In this document: positions 33,077 to 41,460 of the stretch, in pieces
How positions within the stretch are numbered: position 1 is the first letter of the stretch
Layout: each line of letters starts with the position of its first letter
Source of the DNA: Gammaproteobacteria bacterium
Lineage (GTDB): Bacteria; Pseudomonadota; Gammaproteobacteria; Enterobacterales; Alteromonadaceae
Length of the DNA stretch: 42,944 nucleotides
Assembly: GCA_018825965.1 (NCBI GenBank)
Contig: JAHKAA010000051.1
Coordinates: 92,032-134,975, forward strand
Direction: 5' to 3'
Program-made: the position numbers and the translations under genes
Notes under the pieces: model-generated
What the model saw: only the letters and a program-made list of their open reading frames with translations
Told to the model about the DNA's origin: nothing
Databases searched by the model: none

Positions 33077-34471
33077 TTACAGCCTCTCGAGCAACCACTG
33101 CTGGTTAGTGCCACCTGTGACTGTCCATTGCAGCACTTTGGCATCATTGGCTGTGCTGGCACCGCTCACATCCAGCACATGATTACTTAATACTGAACGA
33201 ATGCGTGTATAGCCATTGCCTGCGTCTTCCAGTAACCATTTCTGACCTGCACCACCCCAATAGGGCCACTGTGCTATGCTGGCTCCTGCTGCGGTAGATA
33301 ATTCCCAGACATCCAGCGCCTGACCGCTGTGGCTGTTAATCAAACTATAACTGCCATCCCCTAAGCTAATCAGCTGCCATTGTTGATGCAAAGCAGAAGT
33401 TAGGCTGTGCTGCTCCACCAAAGCGCCATTGGCGGTAGAAGCATTGTCCAATGATAAATACTTACCACTATGACGGGCTTTAATGCGATACGTGCCTTCA
33501 CTGACACCACCACAACTGGTGACACTGAAATTGCGGCTTAAGCTGGGCCAGCCCGAACTGAAGCTCATTTTCAGCAGGTCCAGTTTGGCATTGCCGCCAT
33601 CATTTAAGTCGTAATAGTGAGTGGACACATACTGGCAACCGCTGTCTTTTAATACTCCGACATGGCCTGGCCCTTTGTAATTGCCACTTTGATTAGGCAA
33701 TAAACTACGTTCGTTCTGATAGGGCCCCCAGACTGAGGTGGAACGCGCTACCTGTATGTAATAACTGCTGTTACTGCCCTGACAACAAGCGCCGCGGTTC
33801 AGATACAGATAATAATAATTGCCCTGACGACTGATATAAGGGGCCTCGATGCTTTGATGATTGCCGCCATAAATATGCTGCACATTGCCAAGAGTTTTGC
33901 CTGTGGATGTATTGATTTCGACCAGCCCTAAACCGCCAAAAAAAGAGCCATAACTCATATAAATCCGGCCATCGTGATCACGAAACAAGGCAGGGTCTAT
34001 CGCATTCATATCGGTGCTGGCACCACTGGAACTGACCACCATGCCTAAATCTACCCAGTTTGGATTTTTCAGCGAAACACTGCGTGCCACCCCAATAGCA
34101 GAGCGTGAGCTACCAAAGGTAGATACCGAATAATACAGGTAATAATAGCCTTTCATCTGAATCACATCAGGCGCCCAGAATGCACCGGAAAAACCCGGCA
34201 CAGCGCTGTTGATCCAGCCAGGCCAACCTGAAGGAAACACCGGGCTGGCTGTCGCAGACCAATGGGTCAGATTAGTGGAAGTGGAATACCAGATCCCTTG
34301 CCCCGTCGTAAAATGAAAGTAGGTATCGCCATCTTTGATAAGTCCTGCAGGGTCATGAGAGTTCGGCACTCCTGTGATATTAACCGCCTGAACAGCAGCG
34401 CAGAATAAACTTAAAAGGCCTATCAGGCCGGACCGCCAGTAACCTGACGATCTGGTGTTTTTTTGTTGCAT
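33077..34471 (-). CDS. Secreted GH43 endo-1,5-alpha-L-arabinanase with C-terminal ricin-type lectin domain
   Basis: Protein of 464 residues: signal peptide (about 1-31, SLFCAAVQA), GH43 propeller (about 32-325) and one ricin-type beta-trefoil (about 330-464) with three repeats ending HQQWQL, GQKWLLED and NQQWLLERL. The three catalytic acids fit GH43: Asp in NSHDPAGL, Asp in NAIDPALF and Glu in SIEAPYI. The FWAPDV and SYGSFFGGL motifs are typical of endo-arabinanases. A vicinal CysCys (GACCQG) is shared with the neighbour at 34599. It probably cuts the arabinan backbone outside the cell, the lectin domain binding polysaccharide. AAGGAC precedes the ATG at 34471. Operator copy 2 lies 50 bases upstream and a terminator follows. 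Confidence 0.9.
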   Translation of the reverse strand: MQQKNTRSSGYWRSGLIGLLSLFCAAVQAVNITGVPNSHDPAGLIKDGDTYFHFTTGQGIWYSTSTNLTHWSATASPVFPSGWPGWINSAVPGFSGAFWAPDVIQMKGYYYLYYSVSTFGSSRSAIGVARSVSLKNPNWVDLGMVVSSSGASTDMNAIDPALFRDHDGRIYMSYGSFFGGLGLVEINTSTGKTLGNVQHIYGGNHQSIEAPYISRQGNYYYLYLNRGACCQGSNSSYYIQVARSTSVWGPYQNERSLLPNQSGNYKGPGHVGVLKDSGCQYVSTHYYDLNDGGNAKLDLLKMSFSSGWPSLSRNFSVTSCGGVSEGTYRIKARHSGKYLSLDNASTANGALVEQHSLTSALHQQWQLISLGDGSYSLINSHSGQALDVWELSTAAGASIAQWPYWGGAGQKWLLEDAGNGYTRIRSVLSNHVLDVSGASTANDAKVLQWTVTGGTNQQWLLERL

Positions 34472-34520
34472 AAGTATGTCCTTGTCTGTCTCGATAGTTA
34501 TTTTTAGTGGTTATCGTTAT

Positions 34521-34531
34521 TTGTAATACAA
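34521..34531. promoter_or_regulatory. Arabinan-regulon operator, copy 2
   Basis: TTGTAATACAA, 50 bases upstream of the endo-arabinanase gene ending at 33077. It is the exact reverse complement of the motif at 32987 and 35662. Confidence 0.65.
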
Positions 34532-34598
34532 TAACAATTAAATAAGCTAGAACAGAAATTCACAAATGCAACTTTTGATTGCTGAAGAAGTGCAGCAA

Positions 34599-35636
34599 TC
34601 AGTTTTTGAGTAACAGACTCTGATAACCCAACCAGTCTTTTTCATTCACCAAAGGCCAACCGTTGTTATCCCACTCCAATGCAGTGATCTTCAGTTTTTG
34701 CAAGCCATTATCAGCCATCTCGTAGGCATGAAAGACCAAGTAATCTTTGCCATCCATAGCATAAACTGAGTTGTGACCTAAACCTGGCCAGTCGTTGTTG
34801 CCTTTGAGCAACACTGAGCCTCCACCTGATGCTAAATCTTTGCCCTCTTTATCCAGATAAGGCCCGGTTAAGCTTTTAGAACGACCAACCACCATATGGT
34901 AAGTGCTGTCTTTACCGCGACAACATTTTCCATAAGAAACAAAGAGATAATAAAACTGATCTTTTTTGTAGATAAAAGGCGCTTCCAGCTCAGCCGGGCC
35001 TGGTTCGGCATCATCTAAAAATGCTGGCCGCTCTGCTTTAGCCAGTGTATGCCATTGTTCAGGCTGCGCTATACGGGTCAGGCTTTGGTCCAGCTTCACT
35101 AATTTCAGCCCACCCCAAAAGGAGCCAAAACTCATCCAGGCTTCACCTTGTTCATCCAAGATAATGGCAGGGTCTATCGCATTCCATAAGTCACGTTGTG
35201 GCACAGACTGCAGCACTATGCCCTGATCCACCCATTGATACTTTGGATCTTTGGGATCCAAAGTGGTATTGACAGTTACACCGATAGCCGAGGTATTTTT
35301 GCCAAAAGCGGAGATGGAGTAATACAGATAAAACTTGCCCTGATGCTGAAAAATATCCGGCGCCCAGATATGACCATCAAAGCTTGGCGAAACAGATTTT
35401 GCCCAGTCAGGCTCAGTTGCAAAAACCCGGCCGCCTAAACGCCAGTTTGTTAAATCACTGGATTGATAAAAGGTAATGCCTGGCCCTGTGCTGTATAAAA
35501 AATACTGCCCCTTTTCTTTCGCCATCACCGGATCATGAATGCTGACCTGCTCAGCCTGTAATGGGTTTGCCAAAAGCAGAGTGCCGCTAAAAAGTGCCCA
35601 CCTAAGTGCAGCAGCTCTGAAATTAAGCTTGCTCAT
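34599..35636 (-). CDS. Exported GH43 endo-arabinanase-like enzyme
   Basis: Protein of 345 residues: signal peptide (about 1-29, ending PLQAEQ) and a single GH43 propeller without lectin domain. Catalytic acids appear in SIHDPVM, NAIDPAII and ELEAPFI. IWAPDI, SFGSFWGGLKLV and the GKCCRGK vicinal cysteines parallel the neighbouring enzyme, so the two are paralogues of the endo-1,5-alpha-arabinanase group. The absence of a binding domain suggests a periplasmic or soluble-oligosaccharide role. The frame offers an ATG at 35645, but AGGA lies eight bases before the ATG at 35636. A perfect 15-base operator lies 24-38 bases upstream of the start. Confidence 0.88.
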   Translation of the reverse strand: MSKLNFRAAALRWALFSGTLLLANPLQAEQVSIHDPVMAKEKGQYFLYSTGPGITFYQSSDLTNWRLGGRVFATEPDWAKSVSPSFDGHIWAPDIFQHQGKFYLYYSISAFGKNTSAIGVTVNTTLDPKDPKYQWVDQGIVLQSVPQRDLWNAIDPAIILDEQGEAWMSFGSFWGGLKLVKLDQSLTRIAQPEQWHTLAKAERPAFLDDAEPGPAELEAPFIYKKDQFYYLFVSYGKCCRGKDSTYHMVVGRSKSLTGPYLDKEGKDLASGGGSVLLKGNNDWPGLGHNSVYAMDGKDYLVFHAYEMADNGLQKLKITALEWDNNGWPLVNEKDWLGYQSLLLKN

Positions 35637-35661
35637 GTCGTCCATCCTGTTTTAGTTGAAT

Positions 35662-35672
35662 TTGTATTACAA
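35662..35672. promoter_or_regulatory. Arabinan-regulon operator, copy 3
   Basis: TTGTATTACAA extended to the perfect palindrome ATTTGTATTACAAAT (35660-35674), the best copy of the set. It lies 26 bases upstream of the GH43 gene ending at 34599. The half-site ATTTGTA equals that in the AraR operator of Bacillus subtilis as I remember it, though with a different spacing. Confidence 0.7.
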
Positions 35673-35839
35673 ATAGCATAAGTTCAACGCAGCAAGCAAT
35701 AACGGACAGAAACACCGCTGCTGTAAGTTGCGCTGAAGATAACAACAAAACCAAAAAAATAACGATATAAAACAAATAGATAATTACTATCATCCGGCAG
35801 AATCTTCAATCTGTTTTCTGGCTTGCCAGCAGAATTTAA

Positions 35840-35850
35840 TAGTAATACTA
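35840..35850. promoter_or_regulatory. Arabinan-regulon operator variant, copy 4
   Basis: TAGTAATACTA keeps the GTAATAC core and its palindrome, with AG/CT replacing TG/CA. It lies about 110 bases before the symporter gene, in the 323-base gap between the divergent GH43 and symporter genes. The rest of that gap is AT-rich with no gene. Confidence 0.5.
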
Positions 35851-35959
35851 TAAGATCATAAACCGAATAAATTAGGTTTTAGCATCAGGATCCAACCGCG
35901 TTTTAACGACGGATGAGAAAAACTGAGCATAAAATTGGTCTAAACCAGAGGGGAATCGA

Positions 35960-37345
35960 ATGGCAGGTTATAAACTTTCTGTCATGGAGAAAATTGGCTT
36001 TGGCGCCGGAGATATGGCCGTCAATGTCGTAATTTCTTCCATGATGTTGATCATCACTTTTTTTTACACTGATATCTTTGGCTTAAAAGCCTCAGACGTT
36101 GCCATTTTATTTCTGGTAGTGCGACTGATTGATGCGGTGACAGACCCTTTGATGGGCATGCTGACCGATAAATTTACCACCCGCTGGGGCCGCTACCGGC
36201 ATTATTTCCTGTTTATGGCCATCCCTTTTGGTGTCTCGGTGTTTTTAACCTTTTCAACACCGGATCTGGATTACAACGGTAAACTGGTGTGGGCTTATGC
36301 CACTTATATCTTCGTCACCCTGATGTTTACGGCTGTCACTATCCCCTATATTTCCATTATTGGCGTCTTGACCGACTGCCCGAAAGAGCGGTTATCCGCC
36401 AATGGCTACCGCTTATTTTTCGCCAAAATTGCCGCCTTTTTAGTGACTATTATTGTGCCAGTGTTAGCCGCACAGTGGGGTGACGGTCAGCTAGCTGCTG
36501 GGTATCAGGCCGCTATGAGCTTGATGGCTGCCATGGCCAGTTTATTGTTTTTATTCTGCTTTTTTAATACTACGGAACGTTTGCAGCATCAGGTCGAAAC
36601 CAAGCCTTTTTTCAGTCAGCTCAAACTGCTTTTAAAAAATGATCAGTGGCTGATTTTATGTGCTGTATGTGTCACAGGCACTATTGGTTACGTCATTCGT
36701 GGCTCTGTGGCGGCTTATTACGCCAAATATTATCTGGGCGGTGACGCCACTCTGCTATCTGCTTTTTTATCTACCGGTGTGGTGGCCGCTATTCTGGCGA
36801 TGGTGGCCTCGACCTGGATCACTAAACATCATTGCAAGGTAAAACTCTTTCGTCAAAGCCAGATTGTGGTGGCGGTATTAAGCGTACTGCTGTTTGTACT
36901 GGTGAAACCCGGTGATTTATGGCTGGCTTTTGTGTTGTATTTTTTACTCTCTTTTGTGGTGGATTTGCATGCACCTGTGTTCTGGTCGGCTATTGCCGAA
37001 GCCGTAGATTATGGCGAACACAAAACAGGTCAGCGCGTCTCAGGTTTAGCTTTTGGTGGTATTTCCTTTTGCCAGAAAGCAGGTATGGGCATAGCGGGTT
37101 TTGTGGTGGGCAGCTTATTAACCTTTTTTGATTATCAACCGGATCAGGCACAAAGCGAATTTGGCTTATTAGGCATAGCCCTGATGTTATCTGTGATCCC
37201 TGGCTTCTTTCATTTGCTGATGGGCCTTTTGATGTACAAATACAAAATTACTGACAGCTTTTATCAGTGCATGGTGGCAGGCCAAATTCAGAACCCAAAG
37301 CCTGAGCAGGCAGCACCGGCAGTTCAACTGCTGAATGCGAAATAA
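35960..37345 (+). CDS. GPH-family sugar:cation symporter, probably for arabinose or arabino-oligosaccharides
   Basis: Inner-membrane protein of 461 residues with about twelve helices. The opening MEKIGFGAGDMAVNVV and the cytoplasmic signature VVRLIDAVTDPLMGMLTDKFTTRWGRYRHY define the glycoside-pentoside-hexuronide:cation symporter family (melibiose carrier relatives). FWSAIAEAVDYGEHKTGQR is the second family motif. Such carriers bring sugars in with Na+ or H+. The substrate is inferred from the arabinan context and from the cytoplasmic GH43 gene 32 bases downstream, which implies uptake of oligosaccharides and not only the monomer. AGGGG lies about eight bases before the ATG. Operator variant 4 lies upstream. 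Confidence 0.88.
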   Translation: MAGYKLSVMEKIGFGAGDMAVNVVISSMMLIITFFYTDIFGLKASDVAILFLVVRLIDAVTDPLMGMLTDKFTTRWGRYRHYFLFMAIPFGVSVFLTFSTPDLDYNGKLVWAYATYIFVTLMFTAVTIPYISIIGVLTDCPKERLSANGYRLFFAKIAAFLVTIIVPVLAAQWGDGQLAAGYQAAMSLMAAMASLLFLFCFFNTTERLQHQVETKPFFSQLKLLLKNDQWLILCAVCVTGTIGYVIRGSVAAYYAKYYLGGDATLLSAFLSTGVVAAILAMVASTWITKHHCKVKLFRQSQIVVAVLSVLLFVLVKPGDLWLAFVLYFLLSFVVDLHAPVFWSAIAEAVDYGEHKTGQRVSGLAFGGISFCQKAGMGIAGFVVGSLLTFFDYQPDQAQSEFGLLGIALMLSVIPGFFHLLMGLLMYKYKITDSFYQCMVAGQIQNPKPEQAAPAVQLLNAK

Positions 37346-37377
37346 CACTTTTTTATAACCAGCGCACCGGAGTGTTT

Positions 37378-38325
37378 ATGCGATTGTTAACGCCTTTAGT
37401 TGAACAGCGGGCCGACCCCTGCATTTATCGTCACAGCGACGGTTATTATTATTTTACCGCCTCAGTGCCGGCTTACGACAGAGTGGAATTGCGCCGTGCC
37501 CACACTATCGAAGAACTGTCTCAGGCCACCCCAATCACGGCCTGGTTAAAACCCGATACAGGGCCATACAGTGAGCTTATTTGGGCGCCGGAAATTCATT
37601 TTCGCCAGGGTGCCTGGTATATCTACTTTGCGGCGGCACCAAGTCGCGAGATTAAAAATAAACTCTTTCAGCACCGTATGTATGTGATGTGCTGTAAAGA
37701 GACCAACCCTATTGAGGATCAATGGCAGTTTTTAGGCCAGATTGATACGGGTATAGATAGCTTTTGCCTCGACGCCACAACCTTTGAGCACAAGGGCCAG
37801 CTGTATTATGTGTGGGCGCAAAAAGACAATCAGATTGAAGGCAACAGTAATTTATACATTGCCACTATGGATACACCGGATAAGATCAGCAGCGAACCTG
37901 TGCTTTTAAGTAAACCTGAATTTGACTGGGAAATCCGTGGTTTTTGGGTCAATGAAGGCCCCAGCGTGCTTATTCGTCACGGCAAAGTCTTTATCAGCTA
38001 CTCCGCCAGCGCCACAGATGAAAACTATGCCATGGGTTTATTGTGGGCTGATGACAATGCCAACCTGATGGAACCACAAAGCTGGCATAAGCTGAAAGAG
38101 CCTGTGCTGCAAAGCTGCTTTGAGCATAAAGTTTATGGCCCGGGTCACAACAGCTTTACGGTATCCGCCGACGGAAACACCGACTTATTGGTTTACCACG
38201 CCCGCACTTACACCGAAATAGTGGGCGATCCACTCTGGGATCCAAACCGCCATACTTATGTCAAAGCGCTGCGCTGGGATAAAAACGGTATGCCAGTATT
38301 TGGCCGCCCTTCTGTACAAGAATAA
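37378..38325 (+). CDS. Cytoplasmic GH43 alpha-L-arabinofuranosidase-like enzyme
   Basis: Protein of 315 residues with no signal peptide, hence cytoplasmic. The GH43 propeller shows EQRADPCIYRHSDGYYYFT (catalytic-base Asp), a WAPEIHF motif, FCLDATTFEH (the pKa-modulating Asp position) and VNEGPSVLIRHGKVFISYS (acid Glu), then YGPGHNSFT. It resembles exo-acting alpha-arabinofuranosidases that finish imported oligosaccharides. The frame starts with GTG at 37372, but GGAG five bases before the ATG at 37378 supports the latter. It is co-transcribed with the symporter gene (32-base gap). NEGP, ISYS and YGPGHN are shared with the surface lipoprotein enzyme, suggesting they are related. Confidence 0.87.
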   Translation: MRLLTPLVEQRADPCIYRHSDGYYYFTASVPAYDRVELRRAHTIEELSQATPITAWLKPDTGPYSELIWAPEIHFRQGAWYIYFAAAPSREIKNKLFQHRMYVMCCKETNPIEDQWQFLGQIDTGIDSFCLDATTFEHKGQLYYVWAQKDNQIEGNSNLYIATMDTPDKISSEPVLLSKPEFDWEIRGFWVNEGPSVLIRHGKVFISYSASATDENYAMGLLWADDNANLMEPQSWHKLKEPVLQSCFEHKVYGPGHNSFTVSADGNTDLLVYHARTYTEIVGDPLWDPNRHTYVKALRWDKNGMPVFGRPSVQE

Positions 38326-38333
38326 AATTGGGG

Positions 38334-39494
38334 TCAGTTTATACCCACCGCATAACGGCTGACCCAATGCTTGAGCGGGCCAGCCTTTTCTGCCACTGCT
38401 AAGCCTAACTGACGTAAAAAACGCACTGGCGGCAAGCTACTGCTAAAGCTTTGATAAAACAAGTCCATAGCAGACATCATCAGCGCATTTTCGCGCTGAC
38501 GTGTGCTTTGGTAGAGCTTTAACCCTCCTGGATCCGCCACATCAGGGCCTTGTGTAAAAGTCCGCTCCAGCAGTTCGCAAAGCAACATCGCATCAGCAAA
38601 ACCTAAATTCACCCCCTGGCCTGCCAGCGGATTAATGCTGTGCGCCGCATCGCCCACCAGCACCAGCCGACCTTTCACATAATCCTTTGCATGGACACGA
38701 GCCAAAGGAAAACTGGCCACTTGTTCCACTGTAATTTTGCCAAGCTTAGCCGGAAAAGCCTGCTGAATTTGTTCAGCTAAAGCGGTTTTAGATAATGCCG
38801 CCAGCTGTTTAATTTTATGATGGTGGTCGTACCACACTAAAGAACCTTGCTTGCCTGGCAAAGGCAAAAAAGCCCGCGGGCCTGATTCGTTAAATTGCTG
38901 CCAGGTGATGTCTTGCTGTTCGCAGTCTGTATTGACTGTAACCACTAAACAGCTTTGCTGATACTGCCAGCCCGACACAGCAATTTGTGCCAACTGGCGC
39001 AGCTGTGACTGCCCACCATCTGCTGCTATCACCAGTTTGGTCTTTAACTCACCAAATTCTGCGGTACTGACAGAAGCAAAGTCTGACTGCTGGGTAAAAC
39101 CTATTACAGTGGCTGGGCAAAACAGTTGCAAGTTGGCAGGAAAATTGGCCCACAGCGCCTGCTGAATAAGGTTGTTTTCAACTATATGGCCCAGATGCGT
39201 CAGCGCTACTTCTTCGGCATGAAAAGTGAGTCCGGCCTGTTCGCCTTCAAAAGCCTGTAACCTTTTATAAGGGCATAAACGCCATTGTTGCAGTAAAGAC
39301 CAGGCACCTAAGTCGGTCAGCCACTGCTCACTTCGTCTGTTAATAGCAGATACACGAAGATCAATAGTACTTTGTGGGTCATAAGCTGAGACAGGCTGCT
39401 TTTCAATTAAACCAACCTGCAAACCGGCACGGCTTAACTTCAGCGCCACTGAAGCGCCCACCATGCCACCACCTACAATTAATATATCCAGCAC
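38334..39494 (-). CDS. ubiF: UbiH/UbiF-family FAD monooxygenase of ubiquinone synthesis, UbiF-like
   Basis: Protein of about 386 residues with the FAD motif ILIVGGGMVGASVAL, the conserved DLRVSAI, the VIAADGGQS (DG) motif and the second FAD motif LVLVGDAAHSINPLAGQGVNLGF. WQYQQSCLVV, WQQFNESGPRAFLPLP and the C-terminal MDLFYQSFSS-LPPVRFLRQLG match E. coli UbiF closely from memory, more than UbiH or UbiI. UbiF hydroxylates C6 of the demethoxyubiquinol ring. No ATG is near the start: GTG at 39494 lies five bases after GGAGG and is preferred over the GTG at 39500 that overlaps it. It is convergent with the GH43 gene eight bases away. Confidence 0.85.
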   Translation of the reverse strand: MLDILIVGGGMVGASVALKLSRAGLQVGLIEKQPVSAYDPQSTIDLRVSAINRRSEQWLTDLGAWSLLQQWRLCPYKRLQAFEGEQAGLTFHAEEVALTHLGHIVENNLIQQALWANFPANLQLFCPATVIGFTQQSDFASVSTAEFGELKTKLVIAADGGQSQLRQLAQIAVSGWQYQQSCLVVTVNTDCEQQDITWQQFNESGPRAFLPLPGKQGSLVWYDHHHKIKQLAALSKTALAEQIQQAFPAKLGKITVEQVASFPLARVHAKDYVKGRLVLVGDAAHSINPLAGQGVNLGFADAMLLCELLERTFTQGPDVADPGGLKLYQSTRQRENALMMSAMDLFYQSFSSSLPPVRFLRQLGLAVAEKAGPLKHWVSRYAVGIN

Positions 39495-39637
39495 AGACAC
39501 CTCCCACTGACTTCAGCGCATTCTACCCTGCTTTGAGATCTTTTTTTTGCGCTATATCAGTAATTATTCGCCGCCCCCTGAAAGATTATTCAGGCTATTC
39601 CGGTATATAAGCTCACATCACTTAAGGAAAAACCAAA

Positions 39638-40279
39638 ATGAAAATTCAACATATTCTGTTACTGAGCCTCAGCCTCTTTAGTTTTAGTCTGTTGGCAGAA
39701 CCGCGCATTGCTCAAAGCCCTGAAGATATTAAGCCCTTGTTAAACGGCATGTCTGCCCCTGTGGTCAGTCTGCAGGATGCGACAGGCAAAGCCGTAGAAC
39801 TAAGCTCGGTACTAAAACAACAAGACACTGTTTTAGTCTTTTATCGTGGCGGCTGGTGCCCCTATTGCAACCTGCAACTTGCGGCTTTACGCGAGATTGA
39901 ACCCAAACTTAAAGCTTTAGGTTATCAGTTGATTGCAGTGACACCAGACAGCCCGGCGGCAGTTCAGGCCAGTTTAAAAGACACCAAAGATGCAGCTATT
40001 ACTTATACCTTGTTATCGGACAGTCAGTTCAATTTAAGCTCAGCTTTTGGTGTGGCTTATTATCTGGATGAAAAAACCAGCGCCACCTATTTAAATACCT
40101 ACAAACTGAATCTGAATAAGGAAGCAAGCAGCGGCAAAGTCGTTTTGCCTGTGCCTGCGGTTTATATCCTGAATAAAGACGGCTTAGTGCAGTACAGCTA
40201 TCAGCATATTAATTACAAAGTCCGCTTGCAGCCTGAATTGCTGCTGTTAGCGGCTCGTTTGGCCAAAGAAAGCAAATAA
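39638..40279 (+). CDS. Exported peroxiredoxin-like (AhpC/TSA) thioredoxin-fold protein
   Basis: Protein of 213 residues with a signal peptide (QHILLLSLSLFSFSLLAEP). The thioredoxin-fold domain follows, with the redox motif GGWCPYC in VFYRGGWCPYCNLQLAAL and a typical AhpC-like VTPDSPAAVQASL. The CPYC pair suggests a disulfide reductase or a peroxiredoxin-like peroxidase of the periplasm; the exact reaction is unknown. AAGGA precedes the ATG. It stands alone: divergent from the ubiF-like gene and 289 bases before aguB. Confidence 0.82.
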   Translation: MKIQHILLLSLSLFSFSLLAEPRIAQSPEDIKPLLNGMSAPVVSLQDATGKAVELSSVLKQQDTVLVFYRGGWCPYCNLQLAALREIEPKLKALGYQLIAVTPDSPAAVQASLKDTKDAAITYTLLSDSQFNLSSAFGVAYYLDEKTSATYLNTYKLNLNKEASSGKVVLPVPAVYILNKDGLVQYSYQHINYKVRLQPELLLLAARLAKESK

Positions 40280-40568
40280 GCTACTCACATTCACTAAAAA
40301 CCCGGTTTTTATGCATATCCACCCATAGTTAATTCAGGGCAGCAGCAACTGCCCTGAAACTCTGCACCAACACCATAAAACTCATTGACGAGCGCGCAAA
40401 AATACGGCATTTTGCGCGCCCTTGCAGCCCGGGCTTTTGATTGCCCTTGTTGGTTGCCACTGTTGGTTGCTCTAGGGGGAAAAACTGACTAGAGTAGCTG
40501 CATCTTTTGATGTGAATTCTGTTTTTAATTCTATTTTGAACAATAACCCTGGCTAGAGGAGACTTAGC
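40280..40568. promoter_or_regulatory. Hairpin-rich gap and leader before aguBA
   Basis: No gene is visible in this gap, but inverted repeats abound. TTCAGGGCAG/CTGCCCTGAA (40333-40358) has a six-base loop and no T run. GCGCGCAAAA/TTTTGCGCGC (40392-40419) has an eight-base loop. GCCCGGGC then TTTT follows at 40437. The direct repeat TGTTGGTTGC occurs at 40448 and 40461. CTCTAG/CTAGAG arms span 40470-40494. GAGGAG just before 40569 is the ribosome binding site. The first hairpins may end the upstream gene; the later ones may regulate aguBA. Confidence 0.45.
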
Positions 40569-41459
40569 ATGCGTAAGGTAACTGTGGCTGCTACCCAAAT
40601 GATTGGTGGCTGGAATGTTGACGAAAATATTGCCCGTGGTGAGCGCTTAGTCCGTGATGCAGCAGCTCAGGGTGCACAAATTATCCTGCTGCAGGAATTG
40701 TTTGAACGTAACTACTTCTGCCAGAAACAAAAGTATGAATATTTAGAATTCGCTACGACTGTCGAAGACAACGCGGCTATTAAACATTTCAGCAAAATTG
40801 CTAAAGAGCTGAATGTGGTTTTACCTATCAGCTTTTATGAAAAATCCGGCAATTGCTTTTACAACACAGTGGCTGTGATTGACGCCGATGGCAGCAACTT
40901 AGGTTTATACCGCAAGAGCCATATTCCTGATGGCCCTGGCTACAGCGAAAAGTTCTATTTCACTCCGGGTGATACTGGCTTTAAAGTCTGGGATACAGCT
41001 TATGCCAAAATTGGTATAGGCATTTGCTGGGATCAGTGGTTCCCTGAATGTGCCCGCAGCATGGCATTAATGGGCGCAGAACTGCTGTTCTACCCTACAG
41101 CTATAGGTACTGAACCTCATGATGAAACAGTGAATTCACGTGAACACTGGCAACGCACTCAGCAAGGTCATGCAGCTGCTAACTTAGTTCCGCTTATTGC
41201 ATCGAACCGTATTGGTCGTGAAACCGAAGACGACTTTGCTATTACCTTCTACGGCAGTTCTTTTATTGCCAACGAGTTTGGTGCCAAAGTAGAAGAAGCC
41301 GACGAAGTCAGCGAAGCTGTGTTAGTTCATACCTTCGATCTGGACGAAACCGCGAAAAACCGTCGTAACTGGGGCGTGTACCGTGACCGTCGTATCGACT
41401 TATACGGTGCTATCTTAACCAAAGATGGCAAAACCACCCCAACTGAAGGTAACAACTAA
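40569..41459 (+). CDS. aguB: N-carbamoylputrescine amidase
   Basis: Nitrilase-superfamily enzyme of 296 residues with the Glu-Lys-Cys triad at Glu43 (LLQELFERNYFC), Lys116 (YRKSHIPDGPGY) and Cys153 (GIGICWDQWFPE). These contexts, notably ELFERNYFCQ and IGTEPHDE, are specific for AguB, which hydrolyses N-carbamoylputrescine to putrescine, CO2 and ammonia in the cytoplasm. Typical length is about 290-300. GAGGAG lies nine bases before the ATG. aguA follows after one base, so both steps of the agmatine-to-putrescine route are co-expressed. Confidence 0.95.
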   Translation: MRKVTVAATQMIGGWNVDENIARGERLVRDAAAQGAQIILLQELFERNYFCQKQKYEYLEFATTVEDNAAIKHFSKIAKELNVVLPISFYEKSGNCFYNTVAVIDADGSNLGLYRKSHIPDGPGYSEKFYFTPGDTGFKVWDTAYAKIGIGICWDQWFPECARSMALMGAELLFYPTAIGTEPHDETVNSREHWQRTQQGHAAANLVPLIASNRIGRETEDDFAITFYGSSFIANEFGAKVEEADEVSEAVLVHTFDLDETAKNRRNWGVYRDRRIDLYGAILTKDGKTTPTEGNN

Positions 41460-41460
41460 G

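Noticed and set aside
34577..34600. GATTGCTG/CAGCAATC inverted repeat at the end of the GH43 gene as its terminator
   Set aside because: On the gene's own strand the stem is followed by AAAAG, not T. A T run exists only on the opposite strand, where no transcript is expected.
38328..38367. TTGGGGTCAG/CTGACCCAA inverted repeat between the cytoplasmic GH43 and ubiF-like genes
   Set aside because: The arms are unequal (one extra G), the loop is over 20 bases and lies partly inside the ubiF-like coding end, with no T run.
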